Of a stretch of DNA of 45,307 nucleotides, positions 1 to 8,459 are shown in pieces. The stretch's first letter is position 1. Each line of letters begins with the position of its first letter. Position numbers and translations under genes: made by a program. The DNA comes from an uncultured Clostridia bacterium (GTDB taxonomy: Bacteria; Bacillota; Clostridia; UBA1212; UBA1255). The stretch covers positions 1 through 45,307 of the forward strand of contig CAJFUB010000044.1 in assembly GCA_904420095.1 (NCBI GenBank), read 5' to 3'. A model generated the notes under the pieces. That model searched no databases. It saw nothing but the letters and a program-made list of their open reading frames with translations, and had not been told where the DNA came from.

Positions 1-180
1 AATAGGACAACCGAGGGGCCGAGGCTCAAAAAAGCCCGGAATATCAAGGAAAATCATCGCTCAGACGATTGAAATACGGTCTCAAAAAAGCCAGAAGAGC
101 GCCGCAGTTCTCTAAACGTTAAGGAAGCGCTGATTCTGATTACCCAAGAGATAACCGAAAAAACAGTAAAAATGCGGAAA
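1..180. other. Unassigned stretch at window edge
   Basis: I recognise no gene here. Frame 1 of the plus strand is open except for one stop at 70-72 and runs to a stop at 205-207. Frame 2 is open from the window edge to a stop at 113-115. Either could be the 3' tail of a gene that starts outside the window, but neither gives a recognisable motif. The terminator just downstream suggests that a plus-strand transcript from outside ends here. Confidence 0.3.
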
Positions 181-214
181 AACTCAGAAACATTATGTTT
201 CTGAGTTTTTTTTT
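181..214 (+). terminator. Rho-independent terminator upstream of cas operon
   Basis: AACTCAGAAAC at 181-191 is complementary to GTTTCTGAGTT at 197-207, with ATTAT between them, and a run of T follows to 214. It ends whatever is transcribed into the window from the left and insulates the cas operon. Confidence 0.85.
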
Positions 215-308
215 ATCCCCCGAAACGTGCTGAAAGCGTATAAAGCCGGACCAGCCGCAGCATCTTACGCTATGATGCAGCAATACAAGACCTATTTATT
301 TTTAGGGA

Positions 309-337
309 TTGCATGTGTTCCCAATATATGGTAAAAT
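309..337 (+). promoter_or_regulatory. Predicted sigma-A promoter of the cas operon
   Basis: TTGCAT at 309-314 and TAAAAT at 332-337 are separated by 17 bp in an AT-rich stretch. The pair lies about 100 bp upstream of the cas3 start, which leaves a leader of roughly 90 nt. Confidence 0.55.
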
Positions 338-390
338 TATTTTAAATATTTGAAAATACAAAAGAAAATGTTAAAAATAAATGTAGGCGA

Positions 391-421
391 GAAGGGATCA
401 TTATAAATAATGGCAGAATAA
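391..421 (+). other. Shine-Dalgarno plus three-codon minicistron ahead of cas3
   Basis: GAAGGG at 391-396 is the only good ribosome-binding sequence before cas3, but the ATG it serves (410-412) encodes only Met-Ala-Glu and then TAA (419-421). The cas3 TTG lies 14 nt further on in a different frame. Ribosomes could terminate and reinitiate at the cas3 TTG. Alternatively the cas3 frame, which is open upstream, might start at a non-standard codon near 400. Confidence 0.4.
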
Positions 422-435
422 AAGATCCGATTTTC

Positions 436-2850
436 TTGAAAAATGACACGTATTTTGCGCATGTTGTTTTGGAAAATGGAACTACACAAAGTGTAAGGGA
501 ACATCTCTCGGGCACGAAGGAGCTTGCCGAAAAGAATTGTCCTTTAAAAATCCTGGAAAATATTGTTATATCAGAAGCACTTCTTCATGATGCGGGAAAA
601 CTGAGCGAAGAATTTTTCGAGTATATGGACGATATCCGGAAAAACGGGGAACAGGCAAGGACGCGAATCGTCGATCATACATCTGCCGGCGGCAGAATCC
701 TGGAAAGCCTTGCAGGGAAGGGAGCGCTTTTTGAATTGATCGGGACGGCGGTATACGCCCATCACGGGCTGCAGGATAATATCGATATGGAATCGGGAGA
801 AACACTTTATGAAAAGCGGCGGAAGAAAGAGCTTGAATTTGAAGCGATACAGCAAAGATATTTCGAGATTATAGATAAAAACCTTCTGATAAAATATCTT
901 CGCGCCGCACATGCTGATCTGCAGGAAATTTTCAGAGAGATTGATCATTTCGTGCGCAGTACAGAAAAAAGAAAATGCGGAAGCAGGGATTTCTATCTTG
1001 GGATGTTTGAGAGAGTAGCGCTGTCGGTTTTGATTGACAGCGACTGGACTGACACGGCGTGCTTTTGCCGGGGAGAGCCGCACCCGGAACGGATCTCAGA
1101 AGAAAGAACACAGGAGATCTGGAGGGAATCGATCGCACATTTCAAAGACTATAGGAATCATCTGACTGATTCTGCGGAAAAAAGTCCGCTGAATGAATAT
1201 CGGGATGAAATATCAGAGCTTTGCTTTCAGGCGGCAAAGGAAGAGAGAAATCTATACCGTCTGACCGTTCCTACCGGAGCGGGAAAAACATTCAGCAGTC
1301 TCCGCTTTGCTCTCTGCCACGCACAGAAATATCGTAAGAAACATATTATATATGTCGCGCCTTACAACTCCATATTGGAACAGAACGCCGAGGATATCAG
1401 ACGGGCAGTAGGAAAGCAAGAATTCGTGCTGGAGCATCACTGCAATATCTTCTATGAAGATGAGAGCAGAGAAAGCGCATATAAGAGGCTGACGGAAAAT
1501 TGGGACAGCCCTTTTATTCTGACTTCGGCAGTGCAGATGCTGAATACATTATTTTCCGGAGAAAAGAGCAGCATCCGCAGAATGTACAACTTATGCAACA
1601 GCGTGATTATTTTTGATGAAGTGCAGGCTTTTCCGGTGAAGGGAACCGAGCTGTTTCATCTGGCGGTAAATTTTCTGACCGCCTTCTGCAATACGACGGT
1701 TATCTTATGCTCGGCGACGCAGCCCTCGCTGGCGCATCTAAAGGAAAATAATTTATTTGACTGCATAGAGATGACTGGTTCCTCCGGAAGATATGCGGAG
1801 GCGTTCCGGCGTGTGGAAATCGAGGATAAGACGAAGCTTGTGCCGGGCGGCATGGAGCCGGAAGATGTAGGAGAATTTGCAGTAAAGGCTTTCCGGGAAT
1901 TTGGTTCTGTGCTGATTATTGTAAACACAACGAAGTGTGCGAAAAGGATATACGAAGAACTGAAAAGACGCTGTGGCGAGAGCTGTGCATTATATCATCT
2001 GAGTACCAGGATGTGTCCTAAGAACAGAAAGGAGGAGCTGGAATCGATAAAACGGGATCTGAAAGATAAAAAGCCTCTCATCTGCGTCAGTACACAGCTG
2101 ATCGAAGCAGGAGTGAATTTGTCCTTTTGCTGCGTGATCCGTTCTCTGGCGGGACTGGACAGCATTATTCAGGCAGCGGGGCGCTGCAACCGGCATAAAG
2201 AGAGGGCACGGGGAAAGGTATATATTGTTAAACTGTCGCAGGCTGCAGAACGGCTTGACAGTCTTTATGATATCAGGCGGGCGCAGGAAGCCGCAGAGAA
2301 GTTTTTATATTACTTTAACCAAACGCCGGAAGAGTTTGGAGGCTTCCTGGATTCTGAGGCTTCGGTGAAAGCATATTATGAGGAATACTTTCACGATTCG
2401 AATGCAGAGCCCACGAAATATCCCAGCAGCTCCTGCGAAACGACGCTGGAAGAGCTGCTGGGAAGAAACAAGCCGGGACGCGGCCAGTTTGTCAGACGAC
2501 ATGGAGGCAGCGAAAAAGCGCCACTTATGTGCCAGGCCTTTGCAACCGCAGGAAATGAATACAAGGGAATCGAGGAAGACGAAAAAGTAACGGTTGTGAT
2601 TCCTTACGATAAAGCTGCGGAAAAAGCGATCGATCTGTTGGAGGACAGCTTTGCATCGCTGGCAGAGCAAAAAAAAGCGGCCCGAACGTTACAGCAGTAT
2701 TCGGTGGGAATTTCGGAATCGCTTTTCCGGAAACTGGGCAGAGCAGTCCACAATATCGGCGACACGGCAGTTAACGTTTTAAGTATTGATTATTACGACA
2801 GAAAGCAAGGCGTGCTGGAAGAACCGAGAAGCCGGTTTCTAAATTATTAA
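436..2850 (+). CDS. cas3: CRISPR-associated nuclease/helicase Cas3 (type I-C)
   Basis: Cas3 is the target-degrading effector recruited by Cascade. It unwinds DNA with its helicase and cuts with its HD nuclease. The 804-residue product has an N-terminal HD domain: the His-Asp pair is at 51-52 within LLHDAGK, followed by DHTSAGG and AHHG. It then has the helicase motifs VPTGAGKT (Walker A), FDEVQ (DEAH-like), CSATQP (motif III) and QAAGRCNRH (motif VI). The start is a TTG at 436. The N-terminus TYFAHV then REHL is what the family shows, so the start is about right, but no good Shine-Dalgarno lies directly before it. The frame is intact, and cas5c follows after 18 nt. All HD and helicase motifs are present, so I expect an active enzyme. 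Confidence 0.97.
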   Translation: MKNDTYFAHVVLENGTTQSVREHLSGTKELAEKNCPLKILENIVISEALLHDAGKLSEEFFEYMDDIRKNGEQARTRIVDHTSAGGRILESLAGKGALFELIGTAVYAHHGLQDNIDMESGETLYEKRRKKELEFEAIQQRYFEIIDKNLLIKYLRAAHADLQEIFREIDHFVRSTEKRKCGSRDFYLGMFERVALSVLIDSDWTDTACFCRGEPHPERISEERTQEIWRESIAHFKDYRNHLTDSAEKSPLNEYRDEISELCFQAAKEERNLYRLTVPTGAGKTFSSLRFALCHAQKYRKKHIIYVAPYNSILEQNAEDIRRAVGKQEFVLEHHCNIFYEDESRESAYKRLTENWDSPFILTSAVQMLNTLFSGEKSSIRRMYNLCNSVIIFDEVQAFPVKGTELFHLAVNFLTAFCNTTVILCSATQPSLAHLKENNLFDCIEMTGSSGRYAEAFRRVEIEDKTKLVPGGMEPEDVGEFAVKAFREFGSVLIIVNTTKCAKRIYEELKRRCGESCALYHLSTRMCPKNRKEELESIKRDLKDKKPLICVSTQLIEAGVNLSFCCVIRSLAGLDSIIQAAGRCNRHKERARGKVYIVKLSQAAERLDSLYDIRRAQEAAEKFLYYFNQTPEEFGGFLDSEASVKAYYEEYFHDSNAEPTKYPSSSCETTLEELLGRNKPGRGQFVRRHGGSEKAPLMCQAFATAGNEYKGIEEDEKVTVVIPYDKAAEKAIDLLEDSFASLAEQKKAARTLQQYSVGISESLFRKLGRAVHNIGDTAVNVLSIDYYDRKQGVLEEPRSRFLNY

Positions 2851-2868
2851 AGAGGTGAAGAGAAAGGA

Positions 2869-3606
2869 ATGGAAAAGTACAGGAATACGATCGAATATGA
2901 GGTGCATGGAATTTATGCGCTGTTTTCGGATCCGGTGACAAGAGTCGGCGGAGAAAAATCCAGTTATCATATCCCTACCTATGAGGCGCTGAAGGGGATT
3001 ACGGAAAGCATCTACTGGAAGCCGACAATCAAATGGATCGTGGACGCGGTTCGCGTGATGAACCCAATTCAAACAGAAACAAAGGGGATGCGGCCAATCA
3101 AATATAATGGCGGAAACGAGCTGGCATACTATACATATTTGAAAGACGTATGCTATCAGGTACGGGCGCATTTTGAATTTAATCTGAATCATCCCGAGCT
3201 CGAAGCGGACAGAAACGAAAACAAGCACCATAATTTCGCCAAACGGATGGTAGAAAGAGGCGGCAGAAGGGATATTTTTCTGGGGACCAGAGAATGTCAG
3301 GCGTTTGCAGGGCCCTGCGTATTTGGCGAAGGCGAAAGCTATTATGATGATATGCCCGGCGAGGTGTCATACGGGTTTCTGTATCACAGCATCACATATG
3401 CAGATGAGGCGGAGCTGCCGGAGGAACGCGATAAAATGACGGTAAATTTCTGGAGACCTGTAATGAAAGCAGGCGGAGTGATCGAATTCCTTCGCCCGGA
3501 AAAATGTCCGGAAAAGCGTTTTATAAAGGAAATGAAACGCAGGGTTTTCGGACAGAAGGACGCTTCCGGATCTCAGAAATTGAATGAAGAGAAGGTGACA
3601 AATTGA
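2869..3606 (+). CDS. cas5c: Cas5c (Cas5d), crRNA-processing endoribonuclease
   Basis: In type I-C systems, which lack Cas6, Cas5 cuts the repeat RNA and then caps the 5' handle in Cascade. The protein is 245 residues. Tyr49, Lys119 and His120 sit where the Bacillus halodurans Cas5d catalytic residues (Tyr46, Lys116, His117) are known, inside KHHNFAKRM. The N-terminus has the usual pattern HGIYALFSDPVTRVGGEKSS. AGAGGTGA at 2851-2858 gives a good ribosome-binding site for the ATG. The stop codon overlaps the TTG of cas8c, so the two are translationally coupled. The tail after about residue 225 is charged and less conserved. Confidence 0.96.
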   Translation: MEKYRNTIEYEVHGIYALFSDPVTRVGGEKSSYHIPTYEALKGITESIYWKPTIKWIVDAVRVMNPIQTETKGMRPIKYNGGNELAYYTYLKDVCYQVRAHFEFNLNHPELEADRNENKHHNFAKRMVERGGRRDIFLGTRECQAFAGPCVFGEGESYYDDMPGEVSYGFLYHSITYADEAELPEERDKMTVNFWRPVMKAGGVIEFLRPEKCPEKRFIKEMKRRVFGQKDASGSQKLNEEKVTN

Positions 3607-5624
3607 GCTGGGAAGAGGAACTGATCCATTTATACGACAAGAATACTTCACAAATCGGGAGAATCCAGTTAAAGTCGTTTCAGAGCAGCGGAAAAGAGGA
3701 GCAAATCCCCTATGTTCTCCTGCCGCCTTTCCATACTACTGTGACGGCGCAGATTCAAGTGACGCTCAGTGCAGACGGAGACTTTCTGGGGGCGTCAAAG
3801 GTAGAAAGCAAGGACAAGCTGACGATGATTCCGGTGACAGAGAAGTCTGCCAGCAGGACAGCCGGAAAGGCGCCGCATCCGCTCTGCGACAGCTTGAAAT
3901 ATCTGGCCGGCGATTACGGAAGGTACGTGCGGGATACAAACGGCGATGCTGAACGCTGTCATAAACTATATATGGAAGAACTGAAAAAATGGCATTGTTC
4001 TTCCTTTTCGCATGAAAAGGTGGATGCGGTCTGGACTTATCTGGAGAAAGGAACGCTGATGCAGGATTTGCTGCGGGAAAAGGTTCTGCAGCAAAATGAG
4101 GAGGGGCATCTGGATGATGCGGTCAAGCTCGAGGGAGTGGCGCAGGACAGCGCATTTGTCCGCTTCCTTGTCAGAGGAAGGGCTGGGATGCGGGACGGAC
4201 AGACCAGTGATGCGTGTTGGAAGGATTCCTCTCTTTGGGACTGCTTTATCCGGTATTATCAATCGATGGAAGGGATAAAAGACCTGGATTATCTTACAGG
4301 AGAACGGCAGCCGCCTTCTTATCTTCATTCTAAAAAAATTCGGAACGAAGGGGATGGCGCTAAGCTGATTTCATCGAATGATGAGGCAAACTTTACCTTT
4401 CGAGGCCGCTTTGCAACAAAAGAACAGGCCTTTGCCATCGGAATTGAGACGTCGCAGAAGCTGCATAATGCTTTGAAGTGGATCATCCGGAAACAAGGCA
4501 GGAGCTTTGATACCCTGACTATGGTCACATGGGAGTCCGATCTGAAGGAAATGCCGCCGTGGGATGCGGATACAGAGACGATCGCTTCCGCGGCGTTCCC
4601 GGAAACCCTACCGGAAGCAGCCGGAGAAGAGTTTCAGGATCCGTTTCAGGATGATTTGCCGGACGGCTGGGAAGAGGAGCCGGAGGAAACTGCAGTGCCT
4701 GATGAAAATCCGATGACTGCAAGGCAGTTTTACAGCGCGCTTGCGGGATACAGAAAGCAGGTGGAGAATCCTTCGCATATGATCCTCCTGGCATTTGACG
4801 CGGCGACAACGGGAAGACTTTCTCTGGCAGAGTTTAAAACGCTCGATACGGCAAGATATTTAGAGAATATCCAAAAATGGCATGAGCAGTGCGGATGGAT
4901 CCAATGGAAATACAAAGATGGGCATAGAAAAGACTTTTATGGTGTGCCCGGCCTACGCGATATCACGGAGCTTTTATATGGCGCAGAATCAAATGGGAGG
5001 CTCCTCCTCGCTGACAAAAACGGGAAAAGACTGTGTGCTGAATTAGGCCGCAGACTGCTTCCCTGCATTTGGGACAACAGGGAGCTCCCTTATGATCTTG
5101 TTGCGGCGGCTGTGAACAGGGCGTCTATGCCCCAGGCGTATAAAGAACGGCATAACTGGGAACGGGTTTTGACTTTGGCCTGTTCTTTTGTGAAAAAGCA
5201 CAGATATGAAAAAGAGAAGGAGGAATGGAACGTGGCATTGGATAATGAATGCAACAACAGAGATTATTTATATGGAAGGCTGCTTGCGGTGGCAGACAGA
5301 ATCGAATATAAGACATTCGACAAAGAAAAAGACGCTGCGAGAATGACGAATGCAAAACGGTATATGAGTACCTTTTCCCAGAGGCCGTTTGAGACATGGA
5401 AGATTATTGAAGAAAATCTGCAGCCATATCTCAATAAGCTTCCGATTCAGGAGAGGCTGTACTATGAAAATCTGCTTGACGGCATCTGCGAGCGGTTCTC
5501 TGTGGAGGAGTTTCGGAGAAATGACAAATTGGACGGACTTTACCTTTTAGGATTCCACAGTCAATCTTATGCTCTGAAAAATAACAAAAATAAAGCGAAG
5601 GATGGAGGCAGCGAGAATGAGTGA
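3603..5624 (+). CDS. cas8c: Cas8c (Csd1), large Cascade subunit of type I-C
   Basis: Large subunit of the type I-C Cascade. It recognises the PAM and, with the small subunit, the non-target strand. The 673-residue product has the family's typical opening (SWEEELIHLYDKN), the central LISSNDEANFTFRGRF and the C-terminal stretch around NRASMPQAYKERHNWERVL. The start is a TTG at 3603 that overlaps the cas5c stop (TTGA), with AAGGTGA at 3592-3598 upstream. An acidic linker rich in Glu, Asp and Pro occupies about residues 335-370. The C-terminal 130 residues carry an independent ribosome-binding site and a GTG (listed separately as cas11c). The 3' end overlaps cas7 by 8 nt. Confidence 0.95.
   Translation: MSWEEELIHLYDKNTSQIGRIQLKSFQSSGKEEQIPYVLLPPFHTTVTAQIQVTLSADGDFLGASKVESKDKLTMIPVTEKSASRTAGKAPHPLCDSLKYLAGDYGRYVRDTNGDAERCHKLYMEELKKWHCSSFSHEKVDAVWTYLEKGTLMQDLLREKVLQQNEEGHLDDAVKLEGVAQDSAFVRFLVRGRAGMRDGQTSDACWKDSSLWDCFIRYYQSMEGIKDLDYLTGERQPPSYLHSKKIRNEGDGAKLISSNDEANFTFRGRFATKEQAFAIGIETSQKLHNALKWIIRKQGRSFDTLTMVTWESDLKEMPPWDADTETIASAAFPETLPEAAGEEFQDPFQDDLPDGWEEEPEETAVPDENPMTARQFYSALAGYRKQVENPSHMILLAFDAATTGRLSLAEFKTLDTARYLENIQKWHEQCGWIQWKYKDGHRKDFYGVPGLRDITELLYGAESNGRLLLADKNGKRLCAELGRRLLPCIWDNRELPYDLVAAAVNRASMPQAYKERHNWERVLTLACSFVKKHRYEKEKEEWNVALDNECNNRDYLYGRLLAVADRIEYKTFDKEKDAARMTNAKRYMSTFSQRPFETWKIIEENLQPYLNKLPIQERLYYENLLDGICERFSVEEFRRNDKLDGLYLLGFHSQSYALKNNKNKAKDGGSENE
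5217..5224 (+). promoter_or_regulatory. Internal ribosome-binding site for Cas11c
   Basis: AAGGAGGA inside the cas8c coding sequence is close to a perfect anti-16S complement. It lies 7 nt before an in-frame GTG (5232-5234). It is stronger than the sites in front of most annotated cas genes here. The neighbouring ATG at 5225 is out of frame with cas8c. Confidence 0.8.
5232..5624 (+). CDS. cas11c: Cas11c small subunit from an internal start in cas8c
   Basis: Type I-C systems lack a separate small-subunit gene. The family is known to make Cas11c by internal translation of the 3' end of cas8c. Here a GTG at 5232 is in the cas8c frame (Cas8c residue 544) and follows AAGGAGGA by 7 nt. It would give a 130-residue protein beginning VALDNECNNRDYLYGRLL with its first residue read as Met. 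Length and position match known Cas11c proteins, which pack as helical bundles along the Cascade belly. The sequence is predicted mostly helical. That it is translated is my inference from the ribosome-binding site and the family; the reading frame and the site are directly visible. Confidence 0.8.
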   Translation: MALDNECNNRDYLYGRLLAVADRIEYKTFDKEKDAARMTNAKRYMSTFSQRPFETWKIIEENLQPYLNKLPIQERLYYENLLDGICERFSVEEFRRNDKLDGLYLLGFHSQSYALKNNKNKAKDGGSENE

Positions 5625-6471
5625 ATTAAAAGGCAAAATTGATTTTACATTATTTGTGAGCGTATCGAATGCGAATCCCAACGGCGATCCGTTAAACGGC
5701 AACCGTCCCAGAATCAATCTTGACGGCTACGGAGAAATTTCAGATGTATGCATCAAAAGAAAACTCAGAAACCGTTTTCAGGATTTAGGACAGCGTGTTT
5801 TCGTTCAGCCGGATGACAGGACAGACGACGGGTTCCGCAGCTTAAAAGACAGAGCGGATGGGTGCGTAGAACTGAAGAAAGAAATCGACAAGAAGAAAAA
5901 CGCAGATAGAGATTTGTGCGCTCGGATTGCTTGCAGGGAATGGCTCGATGTCAGAAGCTTCGGACAGGTCTTTGCATTTAAAGGAGATGACGTATCCTTT
6001 GGCGTACGCGGGCCGGTATCGATTCACCAGGCGGTGAGTCTGTCCCCGGTGGATATCATCAGTATGCAGATTACCAAAAGCGTTAACAGCGAGGCCGGAA
6101 AAGAGAGCAAGGCGTCGGATACGATGGGGACAAAGCATCGGATCGGATTTGCCGTATATAAAGTGATGGGAAGCGTCAACGTACAGCTTGCGGAAAAAAC
6201 CGGGTTCTCACAGGAGGATGCGGAAATCTTGAAAGAAGCTTTGAAAACCCTGTTTGAAAATGATGCTTCCTCCGCAAGACCGGAGGGAAGCATGGAAGTG
6301 TGCAGAATGTACTGGTGGCAGCATGGAGAAAAAACGCCTGCGGTCTCAAGCGGAAAAATACAGAAAAGCTTTAAGATGAATGAAGTACGCAGACCTGCAA
6401 GATTTGAAGATTATGACATTCAATGGGAGTTGGAGGGATGTGTAAAACCGGAGGTATTTGATTTTGTATAA
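5617..6471 (+). CDS. cas7: Cas7 (Csd2), Cascade backbone subunit
   Basis: Cas7 polymerises along the crRNA spacer to form the Cascade backbone. The product is 284 residues and opens with KIDFTLFVSVSNANPNGDPL, the typical Csd2 start, in which NANPNGDP is the RAMP-type motif. I chose the ATG at 5617 over one at 5602, because GGAGG at 5604-5608 is then correctly spaced and would otherwise lie inside the gene. The start overlaps the cas8c stop (ATGAGTGA), so the genes are coupled. The motif GPVSIHQAVSLSPVD in the middle is also characteristic. Cas4 starts inside the last codons of this gene. Confidence 0.96.
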   Translation: MSELKGKIDFTLFVSVSNANPNGDPLNGNRPRINLDGYGEISDVCIKRKLRNRFQDLGQRVFVQPDDRTDDGFRSLKDRADGCVELKKEIDKKKNADRDLCARIACREWLDVRSFGQVFAFKGDDVSFGVRGPVSIHQAVSLSPVDIISMQITKSVNSEAGKESKASDTMGTKHRIGFAVYKVMGSVNVQLAEKTGFSQEDAEILKEALKTLFENDASSARPEGSMEVCRMYWWQHGEKTPAVSSGKIQKSFKMNEVRRPARFEDYDIQWELEGCVKPEVFDFV

Positions 6472-7129
6472 GGAAGACGATTTCCTGCAGCTTTCCGGAA
6501 TTCAGCATTTTGCCTTTTGCCGCAGACAGTGGGCGCTTGCTTATATAGAACTCCAATGGCAGGAAAATGTAAGGACGGTGGAAGGCCATCTTCTTCATGA
6601 AAATGCCCATGATGCGGCGATAAAAGAAAAACGTGGGGATCTTATTGTCGTCAGAGCCATGCCGGTACATTCAAAGGAGCTTGGAATCAGCGGCGAGTGT
6701 GATGTTGTAGAATTTCACAAAGCAGAGGATGGGATTCCCATCTCCGGAAGGGAAGGAAAATATACCGTAATTCCTGTTGAGTATAAGCGGGGAACGCCAA
6801 AATCCAATGACGCTGATGCGCTGCAGGTCGCGGCGCAGGCACTGTGTCTGGAAGAAATGCTATGCTGCGACATCCCTTATGGATATGTTTATTATGGAGA
6901 GATCCGACGCCGTGAGAAGATAGAATTTACAGAGCGACTGAGATACAAAGTGAAAGATCTGTTTGCAGAGATGCATAAATATTACAGTCAAAGATATACG
7001 CCGAAAGTAAAATGGAGTAAAAGCTGCAATGCATGTTCGCTGAAAGAGATCTGTCTGCCAGTATTGAACAAAAAAGTTTCTGTAAAGAAGTATCTTGACG
7101 GCAAAATGCAGGAGGAGGAATCGGATTGA
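6464..7129 (+). CDS. cas4: Cas4, RecB-like nuclease for spacer acquisition
   Basis: Cas4 trims prespacers and selects those with a PAM, together with Cas1-Cas2. The 221-residue product has Cys at the N-terminal HFAFCRRQ, the nuclease residues in GECDVVEF and PVEYKRG, the following Gln in DALQVAAQALCLEEM, and the three clustered C-terminal cysteines in SCNACSLKEICLP. The four cysteines hold a [4Fe-4S] cluster in the family. There is no ATG. TTG occurs at 6458 and 6464, and the ribosome-binding site GGAGGT at 6450-6455 fits 6464 better (8 nt against 2). The gene overlaps the end of cas7 by 8 nt and the start of cas1 by 4 nt. Confidence 0.95.
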   Translation: MYKEDDFLQLSGIQHFAFCRRQWALAYIELQWQENVRTVEGHLLHENAHDAAIKEKRGDLIVVRAMPVHSKELGISGECDVVEFHKAEDGIPISGREGKYTVIPVEYKRGTPKSNDADALQVAAQALCLEEMLCCDIPYGYVYYGEIRRREKIEFTERLRYKVKDLFAEMHKYYSQRYTPKVKWSKSCNACSLKEICLPVLNKKVSVKKYLDGKMQEEESD

Positions 7130-8157
7130 AACGATTATTAAATACTCTGTATATAACAGGAACAAACCGATATCTTTCTCTGGATGGGGAAAATGTAGTC
7201 GTGCTGGAGGAGCAGAATGAAATCGGAAGAGTCCCTCTGCATAATCTGCAGAGCATTGTAACCTTTGGCTATACAGGTGCAAGTCCGGCTTTGATGGGAG
7301 CCTGTGCGCAAAGAAATATAGACCTGGCATTTATGTCCGGAAACGGAAGATTCCTTGCAAGAGTAACAGGTGAAGTAAAGGGAAACGTTACTTTACGGAA
7401 GGAGCAGTATCGTGTCAGCGAAAATAAAGAGAAAAGCATTGCTATTGCAAGAAACTTTATTTTTGGGAAAGTATATAATGCAAGATGGATCCTGGAACGT
7501 GCTGCACGGGATTATTCTCTGCGGCTGGATGCTGAGAAGCTTAAAGAAAAATCAACGTTTCTTTACCACAGTCTTCAGAAAATTAGAGAATGCAGTGCTG
7601 CTTCGAAATTACTGGGCTTGGAAGGAGAAGCGGCGTCTGTTTATTTTTCCGCGTTTGACGAGCTTATTCTGCAGCAAAAAGAGGAGTTTTCTTTTCGAGA
7701 GCGCAGCAAGAGACCGCCTCTTGATAAAGTAAATGCTATGCTTTCTTTTGCTTACAGTCTTCTGGCAGGCATGTGCGGTTCAGCGCTGGAGGCGGTAGGA
7801 CTTGATCCCTATGTAGGATTTTATCATACGGATCGGCCGGGGCGGATATCTCTGGCGCTAGATATGATGGAGGAACTGCGCGGGGTTATGGCCGACAGGT
7901 TTGTCATTACTATGATTAATAAGCGAATTGTAAAAAAGGAAAATTTTATTCAGAGGGAAAATGGCGCTGTTATACTGGATGACAGCGGCAGAAAACTTTT
8001 TCTGACTGCGTGGCAGGAGCGGAAACAGGATATGATAAAGCATCCTTTCCTGAGCGAAAGGATTGAGTGGGGAATGGTTCCTCATGTACAGGCTATGCTG
8101 CTTGCGAGATATCTGCGTGGAGATCTGGACGAGTATCCTCCGTTCTTATGGAAGTAG
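7126..8157 (+). CDS. cas1: Cas1 integrase (type I-C)
   Basis: Cas1 is the metal-dependent integrase that inserts new spacers at the leader end of the array. It is 343 residues long, and the catalytic residues are visible: Glu166 in GLEGEAAS, His234 in GFYHTDRPGR and Asp246 in ALDMMEELR. The start is a TTG in the sequence ATTGA, overlapping the cas4 stop, with GGAGGAGG at 7111-7118 as ribosome-binding site. Length and motifs are those of intact Cas1. It is followed by cas2 after 11 nt, and cas1-cas2 adjacency is universal for this module. Confidence 0.97.
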   Translation: MKRLLNTLYITGTNRYLSLDGENVVVLEEQNEIGRVPLHNLQSIVTFGYTGASPALMGACAQRNIDLAFMSGNGRFLARVTGEVKGNVTLRKEQYRVSENKEKSIAIARNFIFGKVYNARWILERAARDYSLRLDAEKLKEKSTFLYHSLQKIRECSAASKLLGLEGEAASVYFSAFDELILQQKEEFSFRERSKRPPLDKVNAMLSFAYSLLAGMCGSALEAVGLDPYVGFYHTDRPGRISLALDMMEELRGVMADRFVITMINKRIVKKENFIQRENGAVILDDSGRKLFLTAWQERKQDMIKHPFLSERIEWGMVPHVQAMLLARYLRGDLDEYPPFLWK

Positions 8158-8168
8158 GTGGAAGATGT

Positions 8169-8459
8169 ATGCTTGTGCTTATAACATATGATGTAAATAC
8201 ACAAACCCCCGCAGGTCGCAAGCGTCTTCAAAAAGTGGCGAAGCAGTGCTTGAACTATGGCCAGCGAGTACAGAACTCTGTTTTTGAGTGCCAGTTCGAC
8301 GCGACAAAGTATCGCCAAGTAAAAGCAATTTTGGAAGGAATTATAGACAAGGAAGCGGATAGCTTGCGGTTTTATAATTTAGGGGATCGATATAAAAATA
8401 AAGTGGAGCACATGGGAATAAAGCCAAGCTTTGACGTGACGGAGACGTTGCTGCTCTAG
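8169..8459 (+). CDS. cas2: Cas2, spacer acquisition subunit
   Basis: Cas2 forms the dimer that bridges two Cas1 dimers and sets spacer length. The protein is 96 residues. The N-terminus MLVLITYDVNTQTPAGRKRL has the ferredoxin-fold first strand and the conserved Asp of the family. NSVFECQFD and the C-terminal DSLRFYNLGDRYKNKV are typical. The frame is open further upstream, but the ATG at 8169 with AGGTGG at 8156-8161 is the only start that gives a normal Cas2. The stop overlaps the first base pairs of an inverted repeat that opens the CRISPR leader. Confidence 0.96.
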   Translation: MLVLITYDVNTQTPAGRKRLQKVAKQCLNYGQRVQNSVFECQFDATKYRQVKAILEGIIDKEADSLRFYNLGDRYKNKVEHMGIKPSFDVTETLLL

